This document shows, in pieces, positions 43,258 through 54,400 of a stretch of DNA of 64,000 bases. This DNA is from G963663775 sp963664255. Its GTDB lineage: Bacteria; Bacillota; Clostridia; Oscillospirales; Butyricicoccaceae. Every line of letters begins with the position of its first letter. Position 1 is the stretch's first letter. The position numbers and the translations under genes are program-made. Under the pieces are notes generated by a model. The model made no database searches. It worked only from the letters and a program-made list of their open reading frames with translations, and had not been told where the DNA came from. The stretch is taken from positions 372,001 through 436,000 of the forward strand of contig OY760938.1 of NCBI GenBank assembly GCA_963664255.1, read 5' to 3'.

Positions 43258-43919
43258 TGGAATATACGGATGAGGATTTTCTCCAACTTTCCGGACTGCA
43301 GCATTTTGCCTTTTGTCGTCGGCAATGGGCGTTGATTCATGTTGAAAAGCAGTGGGCCGAAAACCTGCGTACAACCGAGGGGAATATCTTTCATGAGCGC
43401 ACACATCAAGATGGACTGACAGAAAAGCGCGGCGACCTGCTCATTACACGTGGGATGAGCATCTTCTCCAGACGGCTTGGGGTATCTGGCAAGTGTGATG
43501 TATTGGAGTTTCACCGTGTATCCGATGGGATTGTTCTGCAAGGACAGGAAGGGTTATGGTTTCCTTATCCGGTTGAATATAAACGCGGGGAACCTAAAGA
43601 ACACAATGCCGACGCACTGCAGCTTTGTGGGCAGGCAATGTGTCTGGAGGAGATGCTCGCTTGCTCTATCGCTGAGGGTGCTTTGTTTTATGGAGAAACA
43701 CGACGTCGGCAAGTGGTTTCTTTTACTGACGCACTGCGCAATCAAGTAAACGCCAGTTTAGAGGAAATGCATCAGCTGTATCAGCGTGGATACACACCCA
43801 AATCCTCGCCAAGCAAAAGCTGCAACGCCTGTTCTCTGAAGGCGCTCTGTATGCCTAAGCTCGTCAAAATGCAATCCACCTCTGCGTATCTGCATGAACA
43901 CCTGGAGGCACTGCCATGA
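43257..43919 (+). CDS. cas4: Cas4 adaptation nuclease
   Basis: Cas4 trims prespacers to ensure the right PAM before integration. The 220-residue protein has FAFCRRQWALIHVEKQW near the N-terminus (first cluster cysteine), VEYKRGEPKEHNADALQLCGQAMCLEEM (RecB-like nuclease core with the QxxxY-type and K residues), and the C-terminal cysteines CNACSLKALCMPKL for an iron-sulfur cluster. It overlaps cas7c by one base and cas1 by 4 bp. Its integrity fits an adaptation-competent locus, in line with the very long array. Confidence 0.95.
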   Translation: MEYTDEDFLQLSGLQHFAFCRRQWALIHVEKQWAENLRTTEGNIFHERTHQDGLTEKRGDLLITRGMSIFSRRLGVSGKCDVLEFHRVSDGIVLQGQEGLWFPYPVEYKRGEPKEHNADALQLCGQAMCLEEMLACSIAEGALFYGETRRRQVVSFTDALRNQVNASLEEMHQLYQRGYTPKSSPSKSCNACSLKALCMPKLVKMQSTSAYLHEHLEALP

Positions 43920-44947
43920 AGCATTTGCTCAATACTTTATTTGTAACCACCGAGGATGCCTATCTTTCGCTGGATGGGGAAAACGCTGTAATCTGCCAAA
44001 AGGATGTGGTGCTCGGTCGTTTTCCGCTCCACACCCTTGAAAGTATTTTTTCATTTTCCTATGCGGGTGCAAGTCCTGCGCTGATGGGAGCTTGTGCAAA
44101 AAGAGGTGTTTCCCTCGTGTTTTTCACACCAAACGGACGATTTTTGGCACGAACCTGTGGAGAATCCCAAGGGAATGTCCTGCTGCGCCGCACCCAATAT
44201 CGTATGGCAGATGAAGCCTCTAGCAGCTGCAAAATTGCACGGAATTTGATTTTTGGCAAGGTCTATAATTGCCGATGGAGCATTGAACGAACCCTGCGAG
44301 ATCACCGTATGCGCGTGAAAGAACATCAGCTGCGCAGTGCTTCTCAATTCCTTGTAGATGCACTGCCCCGTATTCTGGCGGCAGAAACGTTGGAACAGCT
44401 TCGTGGCTTCGAAGGTGAATCTGCTGCAATCTACTTTAGTGTGTTGGATGAAATGATTCTCAACCATAAGGAGCATTTTTATTTTCATGGTCGAAACCGA
44501 CGCCCTCCACTAGATAATGTCAATGCGATGCTTTCATTCACCTATTCTTTGCTGGCAAATGACTGTGCATCGGCACTGGAGGCCGTCGGGCTGGATTCCT
44601 ATGTGGGTTTCCTGCATCGTGACCGACCCGGGCGCATTTCTCTGGCGTTGGATTTGATGGAAGAGCTGCGCGGATGTATGGCAGATCGCTTTGTGCTTAC
44701 GCTCATTAACAATCGTGCAATCTTGCCCAACCATTTCTTACAGCACCAAAACGGCGCTGTCATAATGACGGATGAAGGGCGCAAAGTGCTGTTGCGTGCA
44801 TGGCAGACACGTAAAAGGGATTCATTGACCCATCCTTATCTAAAGGAAAAAATACCATGGGGACTGGTTCCCTATTTGCAAGCCCTCCTGCTTGCACGCT
44901 ATCTACGTGAAGATTTGGATGGGTATCCGCCATTTTTATGGAAGTAG
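43916..44947 (+). CDS. cas1: Cas1 integrase (type I-C)
   Basis: Cas1 inserts new spacers at the leader end. The 343-residue protein opens KHLLNTLFVTTEDAYLSLDGENAVI, then has IFSFSYAGASPALMGACAKRGVSLVFFTPNGRFLAR, typical of the I-C Cas1 N-terminal domain. The catalytic region is present: AAIYFSVLDEMI, NAMLSFTYSLLANDCASALEAVGLDSYVGFLHRDRPGRISLALDLMEELRG with the conserved Glu, His and Asp residues. The ATG overlaps the cas4 stop (ATGA). It appears intact. Confidence 0.97.
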   Translation: MKHLLNTLFVTTEDAYLSLDGENAVICQKDVVLGRFPLHTLESIFSFSYAGASPALMGACAKRGVSLVFFTPNGRFLARTCGESQGNVLLRRTQYRMADEASSSCKIARNLIFGKVYNCRWSIERTLRDHRMRVKEHQLRSASQFLVDALPRILAAETLEQLRGFEGESAAIYFSVLDEMILNHKEHFYFHGRNRRPPLDNVNAMLSFTYSLLANDCASALEAVGLDSYVGFLHRDRPGRISLALDLMEELRGCMADRFVLTLINNRAILPNHFLQHQNGAVIMTDEGRKVLLRAWQTRKRDSLTHPYLKEKIPWGLVPYLQALLLARYLREDLDGYPPFLWK

Positions 44948-44957
44948 GTGACAACGA

Positions 44958-45248
44958 TTGTTGGTTCTTATCACGTATGACGTGAACACAGAAGACAGTG
45001 CAGGACGCAAACGTTTGCGCCAAATTGCAAAACAATGTGTCAATTATGGGCAACGCGTACAAAATTCTGTTTTTGAGTGCTTGCTGGATGCTGCACAATG
45101 TCGTATGCTACAGCATAAACTCTGTACAATCATGGACAACACGAAAGACAGTCTACGTTTTTATTATCTAGGGAATCATTACGAAACGAAGGTGGCACAC
45201 TTTGGTACCAAAGAAACCTATGCCCCTGAAGATGTATTCCTCATTTAA
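44958..45248 (+). CDS. cas2: Cas2 (type I-C), TTG start
   Basis: Cas2 dimerises between Cas1 dimers in the integration complex. The 96-residue protein LVLITYDVNTEDSAGRKRLRQIAKQCVNYGQRVQNSVFECLLD has the ferredoxin-like Cas2 start with the conserved Asp in TYDV. Only TTG codons (44958 or 44961) are available, with AGGTG about 7 bp upstream of the first. The gene ends 174 bp before the array. Confidence 0.94.
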   Translation: MLVLITYDVNTEDSAGRKRLRQIAKQCVNYGQRVQNSVFECLLDAAQCRMLQHKLCTIMDNTKDSLRFYYLGNHYETKVAHFGTKETYAPEDVFLI

Positions 45249-45422
45249 TCGTGCGAACGATAAGCTAACATGATTTCCCCAGTAGGTTCGCACCAGCATC
45301 TTCGTTGTTTTTATAACGAAAGAACGTACATCTTCAGATTTGATGCGTAACACCAAAACAATATCCTAGCATTTTTATGCAAATACACTTAAACGACGAT
45401 GTCTTTTTTGTGACTATTTGCT
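45249..45422 (+). promoter_or_regulatory. CRISPR leader
   Basis: This AT-rich stretch between cas2 and the first repeat has no gene. It holds an inverted repeat GTGCGAAC (45251-45258) / GTTCGCAC (45286-45293) and a smaller TTCGTT...AACGAA one. Its place next to cas2 and the polarity of repeats indicate the leader, so the newest spacers should lie at the left end. Confidence 0.75.
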
Positions 45423-48400
45423 GTCGCTCCCTTCGCGGGAGCGTGGATTGAAATGCTCATCGGTCAAACAGGTGATGCGCAGCACCCTGTCGCTCCCTTC
45501 GCGGGAGCGTGGATTGAAATTTGATGGACTATATGCCGGAAAAGATGTCACTTTGTCGCTCCCTTCGCGGGAGCGTGGATTGAAATAAATTGCGCAAGCT
45601 CCGGCTGATATGGCGGATAAAGTCGCTCCCTTCGCGGGAGCGTGGATTGAAATTAGCAAGTCACTGTTACAAGCAATCTGCATAGTAGTCGCTCCCTTCG
45701 CGGGAGCGTGGATTGAAATGCTGTCGTCCTTGTGCTTTTTGGATAGCTTGATGGTCGCTCCCTTCGCGGGAGCGTGGATTGAAATGGGAGGGAACGCTTT
45801 GAGCACAACAACGACTAAGTCGCTCCCTTCGCGGGAGCGTGGATTGAAATATCATACTAAAGTATACTATATCAATACACATTAGTCGCTCCCTTCGCGG
45901 GAGCGTGGATTGAAATTTGACAAATCGAAAAATCGGACGTACTATATCAAATGTCGCTCCCTTCGCGGGAGCGTGGATTGAAATACAGGGCTGAACGGAC
46001 TCTTTTGGATTGATGCGGGTCGCTCCCTTCGCGGGAGCGTGGATTGAAATACAAAATCATTTACAATATTGACCACATCTTTTGGTCGCTCCCTTCGCGG
46101 GAGCGTGGATTGAAATTATGCCCTCAGAATGCCTTGTGTAAGGCTTTCGGTCGCTCCCTTCGCGGGAGCGTGGATTGAAATTAATCCATCTATCTAATAC
46201 ATATTAAACAAATAAGGTCGCTCCCTTCGCGGGAGCGTGGATTGAAATCTTAAACCGCTTATTGTGATATGTGCCGCCGCGGGGTCGCTCCCTTCGCGGG
46301 AGCGTGGATTGAAATTAACTAGGGGCGATGTCTTGTACTTTAGAACATAAGTCGCTCCCTTCGCGGGAGCGTGGATTGAAATCTGTTGGTTTTAAAATTT
46401 TTCGGAGCGGCAAGGTCGCTCCCTTCGCGGGAGCGTGGATTGAAATTAAAAATCTGGTGCATTCTGATACGAGCATGGTGTCGCTCCCTTCGCGGGAGCG
46501 TGGATTGAAATAAAAAATGTGGGAAAATCGGAGGGCTAGGCTGCAGTCGCTCCCTTCGCGGGAGCGTGGATTGAAATTATGTTTTGGCTTCTAATATGTT
46601 TATAGATACGCGTCGCTCCCTTCGCGGGAGCGTGGATTGAAATATGCCGCAATGCCGCTTCTTGCTTGCATTGACAAAGGTCGCTCCCTTCGCGGGAGCG
46701 TGGATTGAAATTGTGTCATGTCTACCAGCGTGGTAAGCTGCATTTGTCGCTCCCTTCGCGGGAGCGTGGATTGAAATAGCTGATAGTGCTTCGTATCCAT
46801 CCTTGGTAAAGAGTCGCTCCCTTCGCGGGAGCGTGGATTGAAATAATCGTAATAGAGGATGCACCGTCCACCGATAAAAGTCGCTCCCTTCGCGGGAGCG
46901 TGGATTGAAATGTTGTTCACAACGCCAACCACATCTTTTGCGTTAAGTCGCTCCCTTCGCGGGAGCGTGGATTGAAATTCAACCGTCATAGAATTATACG
47001 GCATCCGTGACCGTCGCTCCCTTCGCGGGAGCGTGGATTGAAATAACACAACCGCACCTGCGCTTTAAAATCATTGAGCCGGTCGCTCCCTTCGCGGGAG
47101 CGTGGATTGAAATCTCATAGTCTCAGCTATAATCAATATGCTTTTGAGTCGCTCCCTTCGCGGGAGCGTGGATTGAAATAGCAATAGTATCAGACTCAAA
47201 CCAAAAGAAGTCGTCGCTCCCTTCGCGGGAGCGTGGATTGAAATCAGAGGTTCGGCAAGAAACCAAACCATCAAAACAGCGTCGCTCCCTTCGCGGGAGC
47301 GTGGATTGAAATCGAATATAGATAAAATTTCACACTTTAACAAGCGTCGCTCCCTTCGCGGGAGCGTGGATTGAAATCCAACCCCTGCCACATGAAACCG
47401 CAGACAGAACAGGTCGCTCCCTTCGCGGGAGCGTGGATTGAAATCACAAAATGGCGTTGTGCAGGGTCAGGCTGCGCCGTCGCTCCCTTCGCGGGAGCGT
47501 GGATTGAAATATGAACCGATTATCTCGCAGGAAATCTATGATGCGTCGCTCCCTTCGCGGGAGCGTGGATTGAAATCAAGACCAGTCTAAACGGGTGGAA
47601 GAGTTGCAGGGTCGCTCCCTTCGCGGGAGCGTGGATTGAAATAAGGAAAAGTGTAAGACAGGCATCCAAAGTTAAGGGTCGCTCCCTTCGCGGGAGCGTG
47701 GATTGAAATATTGCGCAGCACTTTTGATGGTGAATTGGTTTTAGTCGCTCCCTTCGCGGGAGCGTGGATTGAAATGCCAAGCTTACGTTGTGCGGGCAAC
47801 GGCTTGCCTGTCGCTCCCTTCGCGGGAGCGTGGATTGAAATAAAACAGCAACTATCTTAACGGACGTAGTCACGCAGTCGCTCCCTTCGCGGGAGCGTGG
47901 ATTGAAATTGTGTCATGTCTACCAGCGTGGTAAGCTGCATTTGTCGCTCCCTTCGCGGGAGCGTGGATTGAAATAGCTGATAGTGCTTCGTATCCATCCT
48001 TGGTAAAGAGTCGCTCCCTTCGCGGGAGCGTGGATTGAAATAATCGTAATAGAGGATGCACCGTCCACCGATAAAAGTCGCTCCCTTCGCGGGAGCGTGG
48101 ATTGAAATGTTGTTCACAACGCCAACCACATCTTTTGCGTTAAGTCGCTCCCTTCGCGGGAGCGTGGATTGAAATTCAACCGTCATAGAATTATACGGCA
48201 TCCGTGACCGTCGCTCCCTTCGCGGGAGCGTGGATTGAAATAAAAAAGGCAAATCCCTTGAAGAAATCGCAGCGCTGTCGCTCCCTTCGCGGGAGCGTGG
48301 ATTGAAATCATCGTGTCCTCGGTCAGTCCCGTTGCCTCATGAAGTCGCTCCCTTCGCGGGAGCGTGGATTGAAATTCAAGTAGGGGGTGACAGTATGACA

Positions 48401-51400
48401 GAATCATTTGTCGCTCCCTTCGCGGGAGCGTGGATTGAAATTTAAGTAGGGGGTGACAGTATGACAGAATCATTTGGTCGCTCCCTTCGCGGGAGCGTGG
48501 ATTGAAATATTTGAGCGGAAGCATCTTGCGGAACGGCTTTGGGTCGCTCCCTTCGCGGGAGCGTGGATTGAAATTGATGCGCCCATTCTACAAGAGGAAG
48601 AAAAAAGCGTCGCTCCCTTCGCGGGAGCGTGGATTGAAATTGGTGCAACCACTTCGGGTGGATTTGCTACCTCGTCGCTCCCTTCGCGGGAGCGTGGATT
48701 GAAATTCTGCAAACCTTTTTTCAAGAAAGCGGCTTCGATGTCGCTCCCTTCGCGGGAGCGTGGATTGAAATGATGCAGATGGATGGACTACAGTCACAAT
48801 ACAGTAGTCGCTCCCTTCGCGGGAGCGTGGATTGAAATAAGTATCATCGGCACTATGAAACATCTATAGATGTCGCTCCCTTCGCGGGAGCGTGGATTGA
48901 AATTCCAATCCTGTGAATGCAGACCTGACCATTTTTGCCGGTCGCTCCCTTCGCGGGAGCGTGGATTGAAATGATTATAGAAGGCATCAAGTTTGAAAGG
49001 AGCACCTAGTCGCTCCCTTCGCGGGAGCGTGGATTGAAATTGTAAGCTCAAGCCATTTTGACAGTGCATACCATTGTCGCTCCCTTCGCGGGAGCGTGGA
49101 TTGAAATATGTGCAAGGCTGCCTTCCGCCGCTGATTTACCTGGTCGCTCCCTTCGCGGGAGCGTGGATTGAAATTTTGCCCCGCAGCGGCGTGCGCAGTT
49201 TGTCCCACGTCGCTCCCTTCGCGGGAGCGTGGATTGAAATAAAGCTACAAGAAAGCTGTAGAAACACAGGAAAGGTCGCTCCCTTCGCGGGAGCGTGGAT
49301 TGAAATGGATGGGCGAATTAGCAGAAGCGCAAGCGCACTGTCGCTCCCTTCGCGGGAGCGTGGATTGAAATTTCGGACAGCAGTTCCGATAACACCGCAT
49401 CCTCTGGTCGCTCCCTTCGCGGGAGCGTGGATTGAAATTTCGGACAGCAGTTCCGATAACACCGCATCCTCTGGTCGCTCCCTTCGCGGGAGCGTGGATT
49501 GAAATTCAAAATCATAGCAGAAAAAATAAATTTTGACTAGTCGCTCCCTTCGCGGGAGCGTGGATTGAAATCTTATCACTCAGCACATACCACAACCACA
49601 CATCCTCGTCGCTCCCTTCGCGGGAGCGTGGATTGAAATTTGCGCAAGGTATCCAGATATTCAAACACTGTTTGGTCGCTCCCTTCGCGGGAGCGTGGAT
49701 TGAAATAAAGAAGATAACGGCTACCTGTACAATGAAGCGAGGTCGCTCCCTTCGCGGGAGCGTGGATTGAAATGTGTATAATACCGTATGAGGTGAAAAC
49801 ACATGGGTCGCTCCCTTCGCGGGAGCGTGGATTGAAATAAAGAAGAAGCAAGGGGCAACATTCTTTCGCTTGGTCGCTCCCTTCGCGGGAGCGTGGATTG
49901 AAATTTGAGTATCAGAAAGAAAAGCCTTTGCAAGAACGTGTCGCTCCCTTCGCGGGAGCGTGGATTGAAATGCTTCACTGGACAGTGATATTATACAAAG
50001 CAGCGTGGTCGCTCCCTTCGCGGGAGCGTGGATTGAAATGTTCTGATGGAACTATTGTTACTCAGATTGCTGGCGGTCGCTCCCTTCGCGGGAGCGTGGA
50101 TTGAAATCGTATTCGCATCTATGACAAGGCAAAAGAGCACTTTGTCGCTCCCTTCGCGGGAGCGTGGATTGAAATTTGAGTATCAGAAAGAAAAGCCTTT
50201 GCAAGAACGTGTCGCTCCCTTCGCGGGAGCGTGGATTGAAATGCTTCACTGGACAGTGATATTATACAAAGCAGCGTGGTCGCTCCCTTCGCGGGAGCGT
50301 GGATTGAAATGTTCTGATGGAACTATTGTTACTCAGATTGCTGGCGGTCGCTCCCTTCGCGGGAGCGTGGATTGAAATCGTATTCGCATCTATGACAAGG
50401 CAAAAGAGCACTTTGTCGCTCCCTTCGCGGGAGCGTGGATTGAAATATATTTGTCACACAACCTGTTGTGCAGCTGCGTGCGTCGCTCCCTTCGCGGGAG
50501 CGTGGATTGAAATCGACCAGTATTATTTTGACCTGCCGATTATCGGCGTCGCTCCCTTCGCGGGAGCGTGGATTGAAATTTTCCGCAGGTATCGGCATTG
50601 GCGTTATTTTCTGGGTCGCTCCCTTCGCGGGAGCGTGGATTGAAATACAATGGTAAATGGTGATGGGGGAAAAAGCGAAGTCGCTCCCTTCGCGGGAGCG
50701 TGGATTGAAATATAATGTAGGACATCCAAATTGGACAACTTGTAGGGTCGCTCCCTTCGCGGGAGCGTGGATTGAAATAAGATACCAGCCATCCATAACG
50801 ACATCTGCAACAGGTCGCTCCCTTCGCGGGAGCGTGGATTGAAATAGGCGAAAATCGCAGCGAACAAGGAAGCTGTGGCGGTCGCTCCCTTCGCGGGAGC
50901 GTGGATTGAAATACAACCAAAAGTATCGGAAATAACAGGTATTTCGGTCGCTCCCTTCGCGGGAGCGTGGATTGAAATGGAACACTGTGACCTGTGGCAT
51001 GGGCATAAAATCGTCGCTCCCTTCGCGGGAGCGTGGATTGAAATAGAAAAGATATAATCAATATCATCAGGATAAATGTCGCTCCCTTCGCGGGAGCGTG
51101 GATTGAAATAAAATAATTTAAAAGAAAACAAATCGTTTCTGGCGGGTCGCTCCCTTCGCGGGAGCGTGGATTGAAATTTTTAATAACATGCTTGAAAATG
51201 ATCCAACTAGGTCGCTCCCTTCGCGGGAGCGTGGATTGAAATAAAACCTATGTGCAGGATGCCATAACAGCTGTGCGTCGCTCCCTTCGCGGGAGCGTGG
51301 ATTGAAATGCTGTGCAGCACGGTGGCAGACTACATCGAAACGGGTCGCTCCCTTCGCGGGAGCGTGGATTGAAATCAAAATGGTTAAGCGGTACACAAGC

Positions 51401-54400
51401 AGAAGTAAGTCGCTCCCTTCGCGGGAGCGTGGATTGAAATAATTATGGGTGCTATAAGGGGTTAGTATATCATATGTCGCTCCCTTCGCGGGAGCGTGGA
51501 TTGAAATAAAATATAAAGGAGTATATAAAAAGAAAGGCACAGTCGCTCCCTTCGCGGGAGCGTGGATTGAAATGTAGATAGCAAGAAAATTTTTATAGGA
51601 TATTTTACGTCGCTCCCTTCGCGGGAGCGTGGATTGAAATACACATGAGGAATACAAGCGGATTGCTGCAATTTGTCGCTCCCTTCGCGGGAGCGTGGAT
51701 TGAAATCGATACCGTACACACGGACAGCTATCCAGCTACACGTCGCTCCCTTCGCGGGAGCGTGGATTGAAATCAGACCTTGGAGCGGGAAGGGCTGTTG
51801 AAAAGCGGGTCGCTCCCTTCGCGGGAGCGTGGATTGAAATTATTTCTTCCAGTCTTTCATCATCGTCTGTATCTGTCGCTCCCTTCGCGGGAGCGTGGAT
51901 TGAAATACAAAATTAACACTATATTAAGATTATACATACGTCGCTCCCTTCGCGGGAGCGTGGATTGAAATTTGAATATACACTTTCAAGGTCATAACAG
52001 AGAGGTCGCTCCCTTCGCGGGAGCGTGGATTGAAATTGGATATTACACAGTTGTTTGTATCAGCATACAGGTCGCTCCCTTCGCGGGAGCGTGGATTGAA
52101 ATTAAATTATACTTTGTCACTTATACTTGCACACATAGTCGCTCCCTTCGCGGGAGCGTGGATTGAAATCATTGAGAGAAGCTTCTCGGCGTTCCTTTGC
52201 CAAAGTCGCTCCCTTCGCGGGAGCGTGGATTGAAATACGCAATAGCTTTTCATATGCAGATATTGAAACGTGTCGCTCCCTTCGCGGGAGCGTGGATTGA
52301 AATTGGTTATGTGTACTACAACGTTGGAAATGTAAACGTCGCTCCCTTCGCGGGAGCGTGGATTGAAATAACACAACCGCACCTGCGCTTTAAAATCATT
52401 GAGCCGGTCGCTCCCTTCGCGGGAGCGTGGATTGAAATCTCATAGTCTCAGCTATAATCAATATGCTTTTGAGTCGCTCCCTTCGCGGGAGCGTGGATTG
52501 AAATAGCAATAGTATCAGACTCAAACCAAAAGAAGTCGTCGCTCCCTTCGCGGGAGCGTGGATTGAAATCAGAGGTTCGGCAAGAAACCAAACCATCAAA
52601 ACAGCGTCGCTCCCTTCGCGGGAGCGTGGATTGAAATAATCTTTGCTAATCTGTTGACTGGTATCCTATTACGTCGCTCCCTTCGCGGGAGCGTGGATTG
52701 AAATTCTGCTTTGGCTGCGTAAAATGGTGGTACAGGATGTCGCTCCCTTCGCGGGAGCGTGGATTGAAATACCAAAGCATATAAATCAAAGTGGTTATTT
52801 AGCTAGTCGCTCCCTTCGCGGGAGCGTGGATTGAAATTTGTTTCTGTTCACAGTTTAGTACTTCTTTGCAGAGTCGCTCCCTTCGCGGGAGCGTGGATTG
52901 AAATGCAATGGTCAGTGCATCGGCGGTCTTGCCGACATAGTCGCTCCCTTCGCGGGAGCGTGGATTGAAATATATACCGATACGCAAAGCGTGACCAATT
53001 TAAGCGTCGCTCCCTTCGCGGGAGCGTGGATTGAAATATCAGCAGAGAAGCAAAGTCCTCGCACACCTTTGTCGCTCCCTTCGCGGGAGCGTGGATTGAA
53101 ATGCTGATAACCTGTGTTGCTGTCATTGCGCCGCCGGTCGCTCCCTTCGCGGGAGCGTGGATTGAAATTCTGAAACACTGCAACATTTTTACCATCGACA
53201 GCTGTCGCTCCCTTCGCGGGAGCGTGGATTGAAATAATTTACAGCCGAACCCCCAAAATGGCAGGTGAAACGTCGCTCCCTTCGCGGGAGCGTGGATTGA
53301 AATGGAATCAATCAAGCGAGTGACCTCGAAGTTTGTCAAGGTCGCTCCCTTCGCGGGAGCGTGGATTGAAATTCTGCTGATGAATGAAAAGGTGCAGATT
53401 TCAACAGGTCGCTCCCTTCGCGGGAGCGTGGATTGAAATTTGCAATCTGCGCCTGTATATACGGAAGAGCCGCGTCGCTCCCTTCGCGGGAGCGTGGATT
53501 GAAATATCGATGCCAACACGGCGGCGGATTTTTCGGCACGTCGCTCCCTTCGCGGGAGCGTGGATTGAAATGGCTCAAGGATGGTGGAATACTTTTCGTC
53601 CACATGTCGCTCCCTTCGCGGGAGCGTGGATTGAAATAAAAATGCACTTGCCGATATCAAAAAGGACATCTGCGTCGCTCCCTTCGCGGGAGCGTGGATT
53701 GAAATGGGCAGAGCTGCTGCAGGACTACCGCAAAGGCGCGGTCGCTCCCTTCGCGGGAGCGTGGATTGAAATCAAGATTGCCGAAGCAGGCTTAACGCTG
53801 TTGAGTGTCGCTCCCTTCGCGGGAGCGTGGATTGAAATACCTTCACGCTCTTGTATCCAAATGGAGTAGGGCCGGTCGCTCCCTTCGCGGGAGCGTGGAT
53901 TGAAATAAGCGAACCTGTTAGCCTTGGGACATACGGTGCAGTCGCTCCCTTCGCGGGAGCGTGGATTGAAATAAGATACCCTATCGAATCCGCAATGCAC
54001 CCGAAGAGTCGCTCCCTTCGCGGGAGCGTGGATTGAAATAAAAAAGAGGGGTAAAACATAAAAAATCCCGCCTGTCGCTCCCTTCGCGGGAGCGTGGATT
54101 GAAATAATAGCTACAGCCGGAAGCAGCTTGAAAAGAAGGAGTCGCTCCCTTCGCGGGAGCGTGGATTGAAATAAGCGAACCTGTTAGCCTTGGGACATAC
54201 GGTGCAGTCGCTCCCTTCGCGGGAGCGTGGATTGAAATAAGATACCCTATCGAATCCGCAATGCACCCGAAGAGTCGCTCCCTTCGCGGGAGCGTGGATT
54301 GAAATAAAAAAGAGGGGTAAAACATAAAAAATCCCGCCTGTCGCTCCCTTCGCGGGAGCGTGGATTGAAATAATAGCTACAGCCGGAAGCAGCTTGAAAA

